Assembly: GCF_001045465.1 (NCBI RefSeq)
Contig: NZ_LFND01000007.1
Span: 186,001 to 250,000, forward strand
DNA from: Chryseobacterium angstadtii
Lineage (GTDB): Bacteria > Bacteroidota > Bacteroidia > Flavobacteriales > Weeksellaceae
Direction of reading: 5' to 3'
DNA length: 64,000 nucleotides
Numbering within the stretch: the stretch's first letter is position 1; each line of letters begins with the position of its first letter. The translations under genes were made by a program, and so were the position numbers. Shown here one piece after another: positions 55,151 to 64,000 of the stretch. The notes under the pieces are model-generated. The model had not been told where the DNA came from and ran no database searches. It saw only the letters and a program-made list of their open reading frames with translations.

Positions 55151-57981
55151 GTACATTACTGCAATCAGCAAGAGCAATATCGCATACTTTACTATCTCTA
55201 CATCAAGGAGAAATTACTGATGAAGTATTGTTGAATATAATTGAGAAAACCAAAGCAATGAATATTGTTGAAGGACAAATGTTTGATGAAGATGAATTAT
55301 TTGAAATTCTTCGTGCGGATTTTAGTATTGGCAAAGGAGAGATAACAATATTATCCGACGAAATTACGCCTTGGCTCAAAGAAGAAAAAGCACATATCGA
55401 CTTTGAATTATGGAATAGGTACAAATTGGATATGCAAAAAAACGATCCCTCGTTTCCTGTAAATGATTTGGATGATTTCACAGATAAAATTTTGGATAAA
55501 TGTGTAAATCCAAAAAAAGAAGGTTCGTGGGACAGAAGAGGAATGGTAGTTGGTCACGTACAGTCTGGTAAAACTTCAAATTATGTCGGTTTAATTAATA
55601 AAGCAACAGATGCTGGTTATAAAGTAATTATTGTAATTGCAGGAACAATCAGTTCACTTAGAAGACAGACTCAGGAAAGGATTGATTCCGGTTATATCGG
55701 CAGGAACAGTTCTGCATTCATCAGAGAAAACCAAAACAAAATTATTGGCGTTGGGAAAATTAATGTCGATACAGATATTTATTCTTTAACGTCCTCTTAC
55801 TACAAAACTGGAGACGAGGGAGATTTTAGCCAATCCGTTGCGAATAGATTAAACATTCCAATCGGAAAAAATCCGGTAGTTTTTGTCATCAAAAAAAATA
55901 AAAGTATTCTTGAAAATCTTATTGATTGGTTTTCTAAAGATGTCAATGCGAAAATTATTGATGGTTCGCCAAAATTGTTTGATGTTCCGGTATTAATAAT
56001 TGACGACGAAGCCGATGCTGCCTCAGTAAATGCAAGTAAAAGCATCGAGGATATCAAAACTATAAATAAATTAATCAGAACATTACTGAATTTATTTAAC
56101 CAAAATACGTTCATTGGTTATACAGCTACACCTTATGCAAATTTGTTTATTTCGCAAGAACACAAGGATGAATTAATGACCATTGTAAAAAATAAAGAGT
56201 ATAAAATTGGAGAAGATTTATTTCCACGAGATTTTATTATTAATATAAAAGCACCAACAAATTACATCGGTGCTGCAAAAATATTTGGATTTGAAAATCC
56301 GGATGGAGAAGAAAAAGAAGCTTTGGATATTTTCAGAGCGATTGATGATTTTGACCCACCGTTTTTCAGAACTATAAACAAATTCAATAAAGAAGACTTA
56401 CCAGAATACCTTCCGGGAAGTTTAGAAAAAGCTATAAAATCTTTCATTCTTACTTGTGCAATCCGCAGATTAAGAGGACACGAAAACAAACATAATTCAA
56501 TGCTTGTTCATGTTGCCTTATTAGTAAAATGGATCGACAGAGTTGCTTCTTTAGTGAATGAAAAGACGAAAGAGTATGCAAATAAAATTAGGAGCGAAGA
56601 TGAAGGAATTTTACAAGAACTGAAGGAATTATATGAAACAGATTTTGTTCCAACAACAGACAATGTTTTAGAAAATTTAGATTACAAAGACATCAGAATT
56701 AAGCAACATTCTTGGGAGGAAATAAAAGGTGAGCTGAAAAAGGCAGTTTCGAAAATTGATGTTCGTTCTGTTCATGGAACTCGTTCTACAACCAATTTAG
56801 AGTATCACAATATTGAGGAAATTGATTACAACAGACACGATAATGGTTTGTCAGTAATTGCTGTTGGAGGAAGCAGGTTATCAAGAGGAATTACCCTGGA
56901 GGGATTGTCTGTCAGTTATTATTTACGAACTACAAAAATGTACGATTCTCTTATGCAGATGGGGCGTTGGTTTGGTTATCGCCCTGGTTATGTTGATTTA
57001 TGCAGACTGTACACGACCGAACAGATTTTTGAATGGTTCAATCACATCACAATGGCAACCGAAGAGATGCGAAATGATTTTGATGAAATGACCGCTTCGC
57101 ATCAACGCCCTAAAGATTTTAGATTAAAGGTTAGAAATCATCACGGTTTGATGACGATTACGAGTTTGGCAAAACTCAATTTCTCTACGAATATTGAAAT
57201 TTCATTCTCTGGAACTAACCCACAAACTTATCAATTGTTGAAAATGAAATCGACAATTGAAAACAATTTTAAAGCACTTAATAATTTAATCTCTGTTATC
57301 GGATTTCCTGCGGCTGAAAACAGAAAGGAGAGTAGAGGTAAAATCAGATATTTATTTTATCCCAATCTTGAAATTGACCCAATTTGCGATTTTATTGATG
57401 CTTTCAAAATTGAACAACCAAGTATTAGAAATGCAACATTGAGCGATTATATTAAAGCTCAATCTAAAAATAATAATATAAGTGAATGGAATGTTTGTAT
57501 TGTTTCTAATACAGATGAAAAAGTATTTATCGATTACGTTGGAAATACGCCTTTAAATGAAAGACAAGAAAAAGAAGATGTGATGACATATGATTTACAT
57601 TTTAATAATGAATCAATTACATTAGGATGCAGTGTCCGTAACCAGCCTAAAATAACACGAGCAAGTGATTATTATTTAATTGCCAAAAATCAAATTGATG
57701 ATCTGAAAGACAGACAAGTGGATTTATCAATAAATAGATTGAAAAAAAATAAGGAAATAAAAGAACAGAGAGCTTCTGAGAAAAAAGGCTTGCTTTTAAT
57801 TTATGCCTTAGACGAAAGAGCAACACCAAATGTAAATAACGGAATTCCAATAATTGGCTACAGTCTTCACTTTCCAAAGATTGAAAACGAAGTGAAAACT
57901 TCGTACACCACGACGATTTTTGACGGTTTTGATGAGGACCCACAAGAAGACGATGATTCTCCAAATAATGATAACGAATAG
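55147..57981 (+). CDS. Z1-domain superfamily II helicase-like ATPase
   Basis: A 944-residue P-loop protein. Walker A is GHVQSGKTSNYVGLI near residue 133; the Walker B/DEAD-like motif is IIDDEADAAS near 285. TAT in GYTATPYANLF is motif III-like. The Z1 domain (about 400-650) includes GGSRLSRGITLEG and QMGRWFGYRPGY, equivalent to helicase motifs V and VI. A long C-terminal region ends in a very acidic tail (about 20 residues rich in Asp and Glu). Z1 proteins accompany MORC-like ATPases in phage-defence operons; translocation along DNA is inferred. The start overlaps the GHKL stop; the next gene starts 2 bases after the stop. Confidence 0.92.
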   Translation: MSTLLQSARAISHTLLSLHQGEITDEVLLNIIEKTKAMNIVEGQMFDEDELFEILRADFSIGKGEITILSDEITPWLKEEKAHIDFELWNRYKLDMQKNDPSFPVNDLDDFTDKILDKCVNPKKEGSWDRRGMVVGHVQSGKTSNYVGLINKATDAGYKVIIVIAGTISSLRRQTQERIDSGYIGRNSSAFIRENQNKIIGVGKINVDTDIYSLTSSYYKTGDEGDFSQSVANRLNIPIGKNPVVFVIKKNKSILENLIDWFSKDVNAKIIDGSPKLFDVPVLIIDDEADAASVNASKSIEDIKTINKLIRTLLNLFNQNTFIGYTATPYANLFISQEHKDELMTIVKNKEYKIGEDLFPRDFIINIKAPTNYIGAAKIFGFENPDGEEKEALDIFRAIDDFDPPFFRTINKFNKEDLPEYLPGSLEKAIKSFILTCAIRRLRGHENKHNSMLVHVALLVKWIDRVASLVNEKTKEYANKIRSEDEGILQELKELYETDFVPTTDNVLENLDYKDIRIKQHSWEEIKGELKKAVSKIDVRSVHGTRSTTNLEYHNIEEIDYNRHDNGLSVIAVGGSRLSRGITLEGLSVSYYLRTTKMYDSLMQMGRWFGYRPGYVDLCRLYTTEQIFEWFNHITMATEEMRNDFDEMTASHQRPKDFRLKVRNHHGLMTITSLAKLNFSTNIEISFSGTNPQTYQLLKMKSTIENNFKALNNLISVIGFPAAENRKESRGKIRYLFYPNLEIDPICDFIDAFKIEQPSIRNATLSDYIKAQSKNNNISEWNVCIVSNTDEKVFIDYVGNTPLNERQEKEDVMTYDLHFNNESITLGCSVRNQPKITRASDYYLIAKNQIDDLKDRQVDLSINRLKKNKEIKEQRASEKKGLLLIYALDERATPNVNNGIPIIGYSLHFPKIENEVKTSYTTTIFDGFDEDPQEDDDSPNNDNE

Positions 57982-57983
57982 AT

Positions 57984-58949
57984 ATGGTTAACATAAAATC
58001 AATTTGGGAAACGCAAAAGCCAACGGGCGACATCATTATAAAAACAAGAATTGTAGATATTCTGCATCTCAATTGCTACGCCGCAACCAATCACATCACA
58101 GGTCAGCATTTGTACATAATGTCTGTTTCCAAAAATGTGGAAATTCCAGAACTGAAAAATTATCGTTTTAAAAGTGTTGAGATTTTTCCAGTTGAAACTG
58201 AAGATTTTTGCGAACTGAATATCTATTTATTAGACAGTGATTTAAAAGATATTTTCTCATTGTTCATCCAAAATGTTCTGGAAGATATTGCGGAAAGTGT
58301 GACGGAAAATGAAGCAGTTACAAAAACGCTGAATGTTATTTCAAAATGGAAGAAACTTTTTGATAAAATTAGTTTTAATGGTTTAAGCATTGAGCAACAG
58401 AAAGGTTTGATAGGAGAATTACTTTTCATTAATCAACTTTTAGATGATAAATCGTCCTCGGCCATTTTGAACGCTTGGACAGGACCCGATTTTGAAGACA
58501 AAGATTTTGTTTTTGGAGCAACAGGAGTTGAAATAAAACTTACTTCTTCAAAATATCCAAAACTGAAAATTACCAATGAAAGACAATTAGACACTCAAAG
58601 TCTGAACGAATTGTTTTTGATTTTATACACAGTGGAAGATGTAAAAGAAAACGGTTTTACACTTAATTCTTTAATCGGCCAGACTCAACAAAAACTGGTT
58701 GCAAACATTGATGAACTCAAATTTTTCAATGAAAGGCTAATGCTTTTGGGATATTTTGATGGCGATAAAGAACATTACAACAAAATGTATTCTTTAAAGA
58801 AAATACATTCTTATTCAGTATCAGAACAATTCCCGAAAATCATAAAAAGTCACCTTCCGCTAGGTATTTACAACACCTCTTACTTTATCGAACTTTCCGC
58901 TGTAGAAAATTTTGCAGTAGAAATGGAAGATATTATCAAAAACATTTAA
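57984..58949 (+). CDS. PD-(D/E)XK nuclease-like protein (DUF4420 type)
   Basis: A 321-residue protein resembling the DUF4420/PD-(D/E)XK motif family. The core lies at about residues 145-205: QKGLIGELLFINQLLD supplies a conserved Glu, AWTGPDFEDKDFVF an Asp, and GVEIKLTSSK the E-x-K active-site strand. It is the likely DNA-cutting subunit of the system. No separate specificity domain is obvious, so cutting may depend on the GHKL and Z1 proteins. Spacing is 2 bases after the Z1 gene and 3 bases before AIPR. Confidence 0.85.
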   Translation: MVNIKSIWETQKPTGDIIIKTRIVDILHLNCYAATNHITGQHLYIMSVSKNVEIPELKNYRFKSVEIFPVETEDFCELNIYLLDSDLKDIFSLFIQNVLEDIAESVTENEAVTKTLNVISKWKKLFDKISFNGLSIEQQKGLIGELLFINQLLDDKSSSAILNAWTGPDFEDKDFVFGATGVEIKLTSSKYPKLKITNERQLDTQSLNELFLILYTVEDVKENGFTLNSLIGQTQQKLVANIDELKFFNERLMLLGYFDGDKEHYNKMYSLKKIHSYSVSEQFPKIIKSHLPLGIYNTSYFIELSAVENFAVEMEDIIKNI

Positions 58950-58952
58950 TGA

Positions 58953-61337
58953 ATGGAAAAAGCATTACAAAATTACATTGATGAATTAAAATCTGACGTG
59001 GCTTCATTGGTTTATTCAGACGGAGAAGGAGCTAGTTTTGAAGATAAATTTACAGAATATTGCATTGAAGTTTTTGAATCTATCGGAAAGTCTGAGGGCG
59101 CAAGAGTTTTGTCTTATATTCATCCAAATAGTAAAGGAGGAATCGATTGGAAAATCAACGGTTATTGCTTAAAGGATCAATTTAAAGATGAAAATAATAA
59201 AACGTATTTTGAGACTTTAGATTTGTTTATAACGAATTTCAGAAACGATGATTATGGTTATAGTTTTAATGACAGTAGCGTTTATGATAGAACTATCAAT
59301 CAAATAAAGAAATTTATAAATGATGCTTATAAACGACATATAAATTACATAGACCATTCTCATTCGGAGCTACACGAATTAATTAAAATAATTGAAAAGC
59401 AAGGGAAAGATTTTGACAGAATTAATATTTATCTTCTTGTAAATGGCTTCTCAGAAATAGAAAAAAACAGAATAGAGATCAAAGGTGTTGATGTTGATGT
59501 TTTTGTCCACACTTGGGATATTGCAAGATTGTTTAAAATAAACGAAACTAACAGTGTCCACGAACCGATAGAAATTGAGTTTGAGAAATTTACTGATGAA
59601 GGAAAGGGGTTGCAATGTCTGCAGGTTCCGAGCATCGACGAAATGTATGATTGCTATTTGGCAATAGTTCCTGGTGAAGTTTTAGCCAATTTGTATAAAG
59701 AATTTTCAAATGAATTGTTGGAAAGTAACGTTCGTGCTTTTTTAGGTCAAGCCGGTAAATTCAACAAAGGAATTCGGGATACTATTCGTGCAAAACCCCA
59801 AATGTTTCTTCCTTATAACAATGGGATTACTGCTACAGCTGAAAGTGTGGTAACACAATCAGTCGACGGGCAAATGATAATTACCCGACTGAACGATTTT
59901 CAGATAGTAAACGGCGGACAAACAACAGCTTCCCTATATCATACTCAAAAAAAATATAAGGAAGCGGATTTGAGTAAGATTTTTGTTCAGATGAAGCTCA
60001 CTGTTATCAAAGATAAGGAACAGAAAAATATTGAAGTTCCTAATATCTCACGTTATGCTAATAGTCAGAATAAAGTTTCTGAACTGGATTTATCATCTAA
60101 CAACCCTTATTTTGTTCAGATTGAAAATTTATCAAGGAAGAAATATGTGGTAAATCCCCAGAACAAAAATCAATCACTTCTATGGTTTTTTGAACGGGCA
60201 AATGGGCAGTATCGTGAAACGCTGAATAAGCAAACACTCAGCCAGCAAAAGAAATTTAAAGAACAAAATCCATCTCAACTGAAATTTGTAAAATCTGATG
60301 TGGCCAAGTTTATAAATCTCTGGGAATTGGAACCGTATTTTGTATCTCAAGGTTCACAAAAGAATTTCATCCATTTTACAAAAAAAATAAACATATTGGT
60401 CAGTAAAAATAAATTGCCTGGCGAAAATCTATACAAAAAACTAATTGCTAATGCTGTTTTATTCAGATCCGTTGATAAATTATTCGGTCGAAAGAATGTT
60501 GATGCAATTGGAGATACCAATTTGAAATCTTTTACAGTAGCTTACACAATTTCGTATTTTCACTATCTCACAGATAATCGATTAGATTTATGGAAAATTT
60601 ACGAGGATCAGAAAATGGATGATGTTCTCATAAATCATTTCAAAAAACTTCTTGTTTTTGTGTATGATCATTTGATTAGGGAAGCTAACAACAGTTTGAT
60701 TTCCGAATATGCAAAAAGAGAATCTTCTTGGAATAAATTGAAAGACTCGCCTTATAACGAAGATTTAAAGAAAATTGTTGCGGATTATTTAATTTCACCT
60801 GAAGAAAAAGAAAATAGAGAAAATGAGAAGGAAGCGGATACCAACGATGAAGAAAATAGACTTTTTATTGTTAGTGAAATTCACAAATTTGGTTTAAAGT
60901 TTTGGGATGGTTTGTTTATATATCTCGGGAGTAATTCCTTGGATGGTTTCATTAGAAATTCAGTTGAAGAAGTTTTAAAAAATATTCAAAGAAATAAAAA
61001 CCTTCTGCCAAGAGATATAACAGTTGGTAGAAAAGTCATTCAGTTCTTATCAGAAAATCCATCGTTTTATGAGGAAATGAAGTCTTTGTCAAAATTTGAA
61101 AATCAAGAATCCGTAGAAATAAAATTTATGTTTGACCGATTAAGACTTCTGTCAAAAGATGATTGGAAAAAGATAATTGATTTGGCAAATCAAACCAATA
61201 TTTTTACGATTCCTGAATTAAGTAATATAAAATCTATACAATCCACATTGGTGAAAAATGATCAGATAAAAGAACAGTCTTTGATGAAAGCCTACGAATC
61301 AATAAGAAAATTGAAACGGTTTGGGATCAACATCTAA
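58953..61337 (+). CDS. AIPR-family abortive-infection-type protein
   Basis: A 794-residue protein of the AIPR (abortive infection phage resistance) family. The signature region is at about residues 285-335: FLPYNNGITATAESV, then DFQIVNGGQTTASLYH. The N-terminal 150 residues look like another restriction-endonuclease-like fold (SKGGIDWKINGYCLKDQFKD: D..E/D-x-K style, tentative). The C-terminal half is helical and charged. AIPR proteins occur in many defence loci; their mechanism is not well defined. It is the last gene of the packed operon, followed by a bidirectional terminator shared with ssrA. Confidence 0.9.
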   Translation: MEKALQNYIDELKSDVASLVYSDGEGASFEDKFTEYCIEVFESIGKSEGARVLSYIHPNSKGGIDWKINGYCLKDQFKDENNKTYFETLDLFITNFRNDDYGYSFNDSSVYDRTINQIKKFINDAYKRHINYIDHSHSELHELIKIIEKQGKDFDRINIYLLVNGFSEIEKNRIEIKGVDVDVFVHTWDIARLFKINETNSVHEPIEIEFEKFTDEGKGLQCLQVPSIDEMYDCYLAIVPGEVLANLYKEFSNELLESNVRAFLGQAGKFNKGIRDTIRAKPQMFLPYNNGITATAESVVTQSVDGQMIITRLNDFQIVNGGQTTASLYHTQKKYKEADLSKIFVQMKLTVIKDKEQKNIEVPNISRYANSQNKVSELDLSSNNPYFVQIENLSRKKYVVNPQNKNQSLLWFFERANGQYRETLNKQTLSQQKKFKEQNPSQLKFVKSDVAKFINLWELEPYFVSQGSQKNFIHFTKKINILVSKNKLPGENLYKKLIANAVLFRSVDKLFGRKNVDAIGDTNLKSFTVAYTISYFHYLTDNRLDLWKIYEDQKMDDVLINHFKKLLVFVYDHLIREANNSLISEYAKRESSWNKLKDSPYNEDLKKIVADYLISPEEKENRENEKEADTNDEENRLFIVSEIHKFGLKFWDGLFIYLGSNSLDGFIRNSVEEVLKNIQRNKNLLPRDITVGRKVIQFLSENPSFYEEMKSLSKFENQESVEIKFMFDRLRLLSKDDWKKIIDLANQTNIFTIPELSNIKSIQSTLVKNDQIKEQSLMKAYESIRKLKRFGINI

Positions 61338-61450
61338 CTCGTGATAGTTTAAAATTAAACATATTATTACGATCTTTTTTAGTTTAAAATTACTTGCTGC
61401 CACCAATGTAACCACCAAAGTGATGTCTAATGGAAGTAAACTACTTATAA

Positions 61451-61484
61451 AAAACCCTCTATATCTTTGATATAAAGGGTTTTT
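61451..61484. terminator. Bidirectional terminator between AIPR and ssrA
   Basis: AAAACCCTCTATATC pairs with GATATAAAGGGTTTT (two central mismatches) around TTT. T-runs are on both strands, between convergent genes. Confidence 0.85.
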
Positions 61485-61516
61485 AGATTTCAAAAGGTTT
61501 TACAACCTTTCATCTC

Positions 61517-61914
61517 GGTGGAGTTGGAGGGATTCGAACCCTCGTCCAAACAAGCAATACATAAGCCTTCTACATGCTTATTCTACCATTGATTTTCGAC
61601 TGAAGGCAGAGGGCAGACACCCAACTTCCAGCTTATCTTCTGAAATTTTCGAGTTCCAGCCAAAGCATCTGAAACCTTATTCCCGCATTCCTATATCTCA
61701 GGATCAAACGCCGCAGAACAGAGCATTTGTGAGATATCTTGCTTCCTTACTATCTTCAGGAAAACGCTTGATCTACTATACTTCGATATTAAGCTGCAAG
61801 AGCGAACTCTTCGTTGCCAGTTAAAGTTGTGTAGCAAGGGATTAAAGAGATCGCGCTACGGTTCTCTGCATGCTTACTTACCCATTGATCTTGCTGTCGA
61901 AACCAGTCAACCCC
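61517..61914 (-). ncRNA. ssrA: Transfer-messenger RNA
   Basis: The tmRNA rescues stalled ribosomes by acting first as tRNA-Ala and then as a short mRNA. On the minus strand the 5' end GGGGUUGACUGG pairs with CAACUCC at the 3' end (acceptor stem, one G-U) before ACC; the terminal A of CCA is not encoded. The T-arm GGGTTCGAATCCC is present. The tag-coding segment (61789-61818) reads GGC AAC GAA GAG TTC GCT CTT GCA GCT TAA, giving GNEEFALAA, which fits Bacteroidota tags starting with Gly and ending ALAA. The length of about 398 bases is normal. The defence island abuts its 3' end. Confidence 0.93.
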
Positions 61915-61930
61915 ATGAATAAAGTGAATG

Positions 61931-61938
61931 CAAAGATA
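61931..61938 (-). promoter_or_regulatory. Candidate -7 element of ssrA
   Basis: TATCTTTG on the minus strand fits TAnnTTTG and lies 16 bases upstream of the mature tmRNA 5' end. Confidence 0.6.
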
Positions 61939-62065
61939 GACTTTTTTGTTTAAATACAGCGAATCTCACCATTTGCTTTAAAAAAATAATGGAATGGGGT
62001 GCTGTTGAATATTAGAGCTGTAATAAAAACTGCCGGCTATACTATGGCCGGCAGATGAAGATGTA

Positions 62066-64000
62066 TTAGTCCCTGTTTTTTAGTAAGATCCATCCCGATA
62101 TTTCTACCGGTTTTTTACTGATTTTGTCTTCCCAGAATAATCTGTACCAATACGTATCGGAAGGAAGAGGTCTGCTCAGGTATTTTCCGTCCCAGATAGG
62201 TGTTTTGGTAGTGACTTTGAAAACGGATTTTCCATACTTGTCAAATATGCTTCCCTGGAAATTTCCATATTTACTGATCTCGCTGAAGTCAATGACGTCA
62301 TTCTTACCATCGCTGTTCGGAGTGATTACATTCGCCATAAAGAAGGTGTAGTAAGTGGTGTTTGTTTCGCACAATGCGCCTCTGTTCCTTACTTTAATAG
62401 GGTATTGAGTGTTTCTGAGAACATTGGTGAATATATTCGATGACTGCCAGGTGAGGCCCCCGTCAATAGAATATTCGGCAGGAAGATTTCCGCTGTTTTT
62501 TATATTGATCGTTAATGTATTGTCTTTAAAAACAATATTTAAAATTTCAGGAGTCACAATGTATTTTACAGTGGCGGTAAATACCTTTGAACATACTCCG
62601 TTGCTTATGGTTACGCTGTAAATTCCTTCAAGCTCCACGTTGATGGTTCTTGTGTTGGCTCCGGTACTCCATAAATAAGTATAGTTCGGCCCTGGTCCTG
62701 CATCCAGTATTGATTTGTCACCCTTACAGATTTCAATATCCCGTAATGTGGAAACTATTTCAGGAACTACGGTAATGGTAATATTCGCAGGAGCCTGAGC
62801 AGGACATCCATTGGCTCCTGTTCCCGTTACGGAATAAGTTGTTGTGGTGGTAGGTGAAACAGTCTGGGTATTTCCATTTCCTGCTAGCCCTGTCCAGGTG
62901 TAAGTTGCTGCACCGGCTGCGGTAAGAGTTACAGATTCTCCAAGACAGATGGTCAGTTTAGGAGAAGTGACAGTAATCACAGGAGGAGTGGTGTTTTTTA
63001 TAACATTGACGGAGGCTTGCGCTACACAACCTAAAGGAGTTGGGCTGGTAATAGTAAGAGTATAGGTTCCGTCATTGCTTACTACAGGATTTAGCGTATT
63101 AGCCCCTGAAACAATGACACCTCCATTGGAAGCAACCCAGGCAAATGTAGAGCCTGGTAAATAAATGGAGTCGGTTGCATTTAAGGTAACCTGTGCATTG
63201 GTGCAGGTGATCTGTGCGGGAGGTGCAATATTAACAATAATAGCGGCATCCATAACTACCGTAACCGATTTTTGATATTGACATCCCGCAGGAGTAGTAA
63301 CGGTAACAGTATAGTTGCCGGGCGCGTTAACGTTGTTGGCAGCTCCATTAACCCCGTTTGACCATGTGAATGTATTTCCGGCTCCTTGTGCAGAAGCAGT
63401 CAGAACGGTTGCAGAACCCTGGCAGAAAGTAAGATTTCCTGTAATGCCTACATTCGGATCGTTTTCTGCAGAAATTGTTATAGACGCCGGAGTACTGGAG
63501 CATGCTCCGCTTGAGCCTGTTAAAGTATAAGTCCCCGGTGCTGTAATGGTTATCGTTTGTGTTGTAGCTCCTGTAGACCAAGTGTTTCCGGTAGCATTGC
63601 TGGAAGTTAGAGTCACATTTCCTCCAAAGCATATCGTCATAGATGATGCTGTTATGGTAGGCACCGGAAATTGGGTAACGGCAAGCTGTAATTCAGCAAC
63701 CTTGAAGCAGGTTGAAGATTTCACCCGTACATAAACCGTTGTATTTCCTGATGTATAAGCTGTTGGATTGGCAATGGTATTCGTATTGCCTGCTAGAGCA
63801 TCTGCTTGATTTAAATAATAATCAAAGCTCACATTCGCTGTGGTACTGATATTGGGTTGTGCTGAAGTAAGATTAAAAGTAGCCGTAGCTGAATTGGAGC
63901 ACTCACTCAAATTCGCATTCTGAATAGCAGGAACTACACCTTGTGTAACGGTTACAGACTTGGTGTATTCGCAGTTGGCGGGTGTTTTTACAGTTACGGT
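62066..64000 (-). CDS. Large Ig-like repeat protein with T9SS type B sorting domain, partial
   Basis: The C-terminal 644 residues of a surface protein whose frame is open to the window edge, so the N-terminus lies beyond 64000; a start near 63910 is not real. At least five Ig/PKD-like repeats of 70-90 residues occur, each starting with a cysteine-containing strand (MTICFGGNVTLTSS, LTFCQGSATVLTAS, LTICLGESVTLTAA) and ending in a GTYTLT, GNYTVTV or TTYSVTG strand. The last about 85 residues (ITPNSDGKNDVIDF, FDKYGKSVF, PSDTYWYRLFW, GWILLKNRD) are the T9SS type B (gliding-motility-associated CHU_C) domain. An adhesin or gliding-related role is inferred. ssrA lies downstream on the same strand, after a 151-base spacer. 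Confidence 0.9.
   Translation of the reverse strand, partial: TVTVKTPANCEYTKSVTVTQGVVPAIQNANLSECSNSATATFNLTSAQPNISTTANVSFDYYLNQADALAGNTNTIANPTAYTSGNTTVYVRVKSSTCFKVAELQLAVTQFPVPTITASSMTICFGGNVTLTSSNATGNTWSTGATTQTITITAPGTYTLTGSSGACSSTPASITISAENDPNVGITGNLTFCQGSATVLTASAQGAGNTFTWSNGVNGAANNVNAPGNYTVTVTTPAGCQYQKSVTVVMDAAIIVNIAPPAQITCTNAQVTLNATDSIYLPGSTFAWVASNGGVIVSGANTLNPVVSNDGTYTLTITSPTPLGCVAQASVNVIKNTTPPVITVTSPKLTICLGESVTLTAAGAATYTWTGLAGNGNTQTVSPTTTTTYSVTGTGANGCPAQAPANITITVVPEIVSTLRDIEICKGDKSILDAGPGPNYTYLWSTGANTRTINVELEGIYSVTISNGVCSKVFTATVKYIVTPEILNIVFKDNTLTINIKNSGNLPAEYSIDGGLTWQSSNIFTNVLRNTQYPIKVRNRGALCETNTTYYTFFMANVITPNSDGKNDVIDFSEISKYGNFQGSIFDKYGKSVFKVTTKTPIWDGKYLSRPLPSDTYWYRLFWEDKISKKPVEISGWILLKNRD

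Noticed and set aside
52327..61337. BREX, DISARM or Dnd system
   Set aside because: No PglX, PglZ, DUF1998, PLD or DndBCDE-like protein is present. The gene content fits the GHKL-Z1-AIPR type instead.
61521..61550. Stand-alone tRNA gene (T-arm visible)
   Set aside because: The matching acceptor strand is about 390 bases away and a tag-coding region lies between, so it is the tRNA-like end of tmRNA.
63910..63910. Start codon of the type B sorting protein
   Set aside because: The TTG there is internal; the frame remains open with similar sequence to base 64000.

Overview
The window looks like chromosomal DNA of a Flavobacteriia member close to Chryseobacterium (Weeksellaceae). The evidence is the low-GC codon use, A-rich leaders with few Shine-Dalgarno sites, TAnnTTTG promoter elements, type IX secretion (T9SS) sorting domains of both type A and type B, a single-cytochrome Bacteroidota-type succinate dehydrogenase, the acpP-fabF-rnc-pyk gene order, and a tmRNA tag ending in ALAA. 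The genus is inferred; no ribosomal RNA is present.

Positions 1-14.6 kb are housekeeping: the 3' part of lpxB, a secreted GH99-like glycosidase, comEC, sdhCAB, a thioredoxin-fold lipoprotein without its redox cysteines, rlmD, a large zinc metalloprotease and the DUF6452/DUF6048 pair. Positions 15.2-28 kb hold three tandem, mosaic paralogues built from fibronectin type III and GEVED modules with T9SS type A tails; the middle one carries a reprolysin-like protease. Each ends in its own terminator. Positions 28-31.2 kb (minus) are ruvB, a PaiB-like protein, an MBL-fold hydrolase and coaE. Positions 31.4-37.1 kb hold hutI and hutG around a DUF695-like protein and a BCCT transporter. A short succinate-semialdehyde dehydrogenase then faces the minus-strand operon acpP-fabF-rnc-(IPExxxVDY)-pyk, followed by an aldehyde dehydrogenase and an AraC regulator.

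Positions 46.1-51.6 kb are accessory: three exported proteins with a QVGI(N/D/S) N-terminus in tandem, two of them disrupted (one frameshifted, one with an in-frame amber codon), then two small HTH proteins, a small unknown protein and a LuxR-type regulator.

Positions 51.7-61.3 kb are a compact defence island: a Vsr mismatch endonuclease divergent from a DNA cytosine methyltransferase, followed by a tightly packed set of a GHKL (MutL/MORC-like) ATPase, a Z1-domain helicase, a PD-(D/E)XK (DUF4420-type) nuclease and an AIPR protein. It stops beside the 3' end of the tmRNA gene ssrA (minus strand, 61517-61914), a classic insertion site, although no integrase or duplicated attachment site is visible. 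I read it as a modification-linked restriction or abortive system: the methyltransferase marks self DNA, Vsr repairs the resulting deamination, and the ATPase, helicase and nuclease act on foreign DNA with AIPR as a possible effector. Beyond ssrA, a large Ig-like repeat protein with a T9SS type B tail runs off the right edge.
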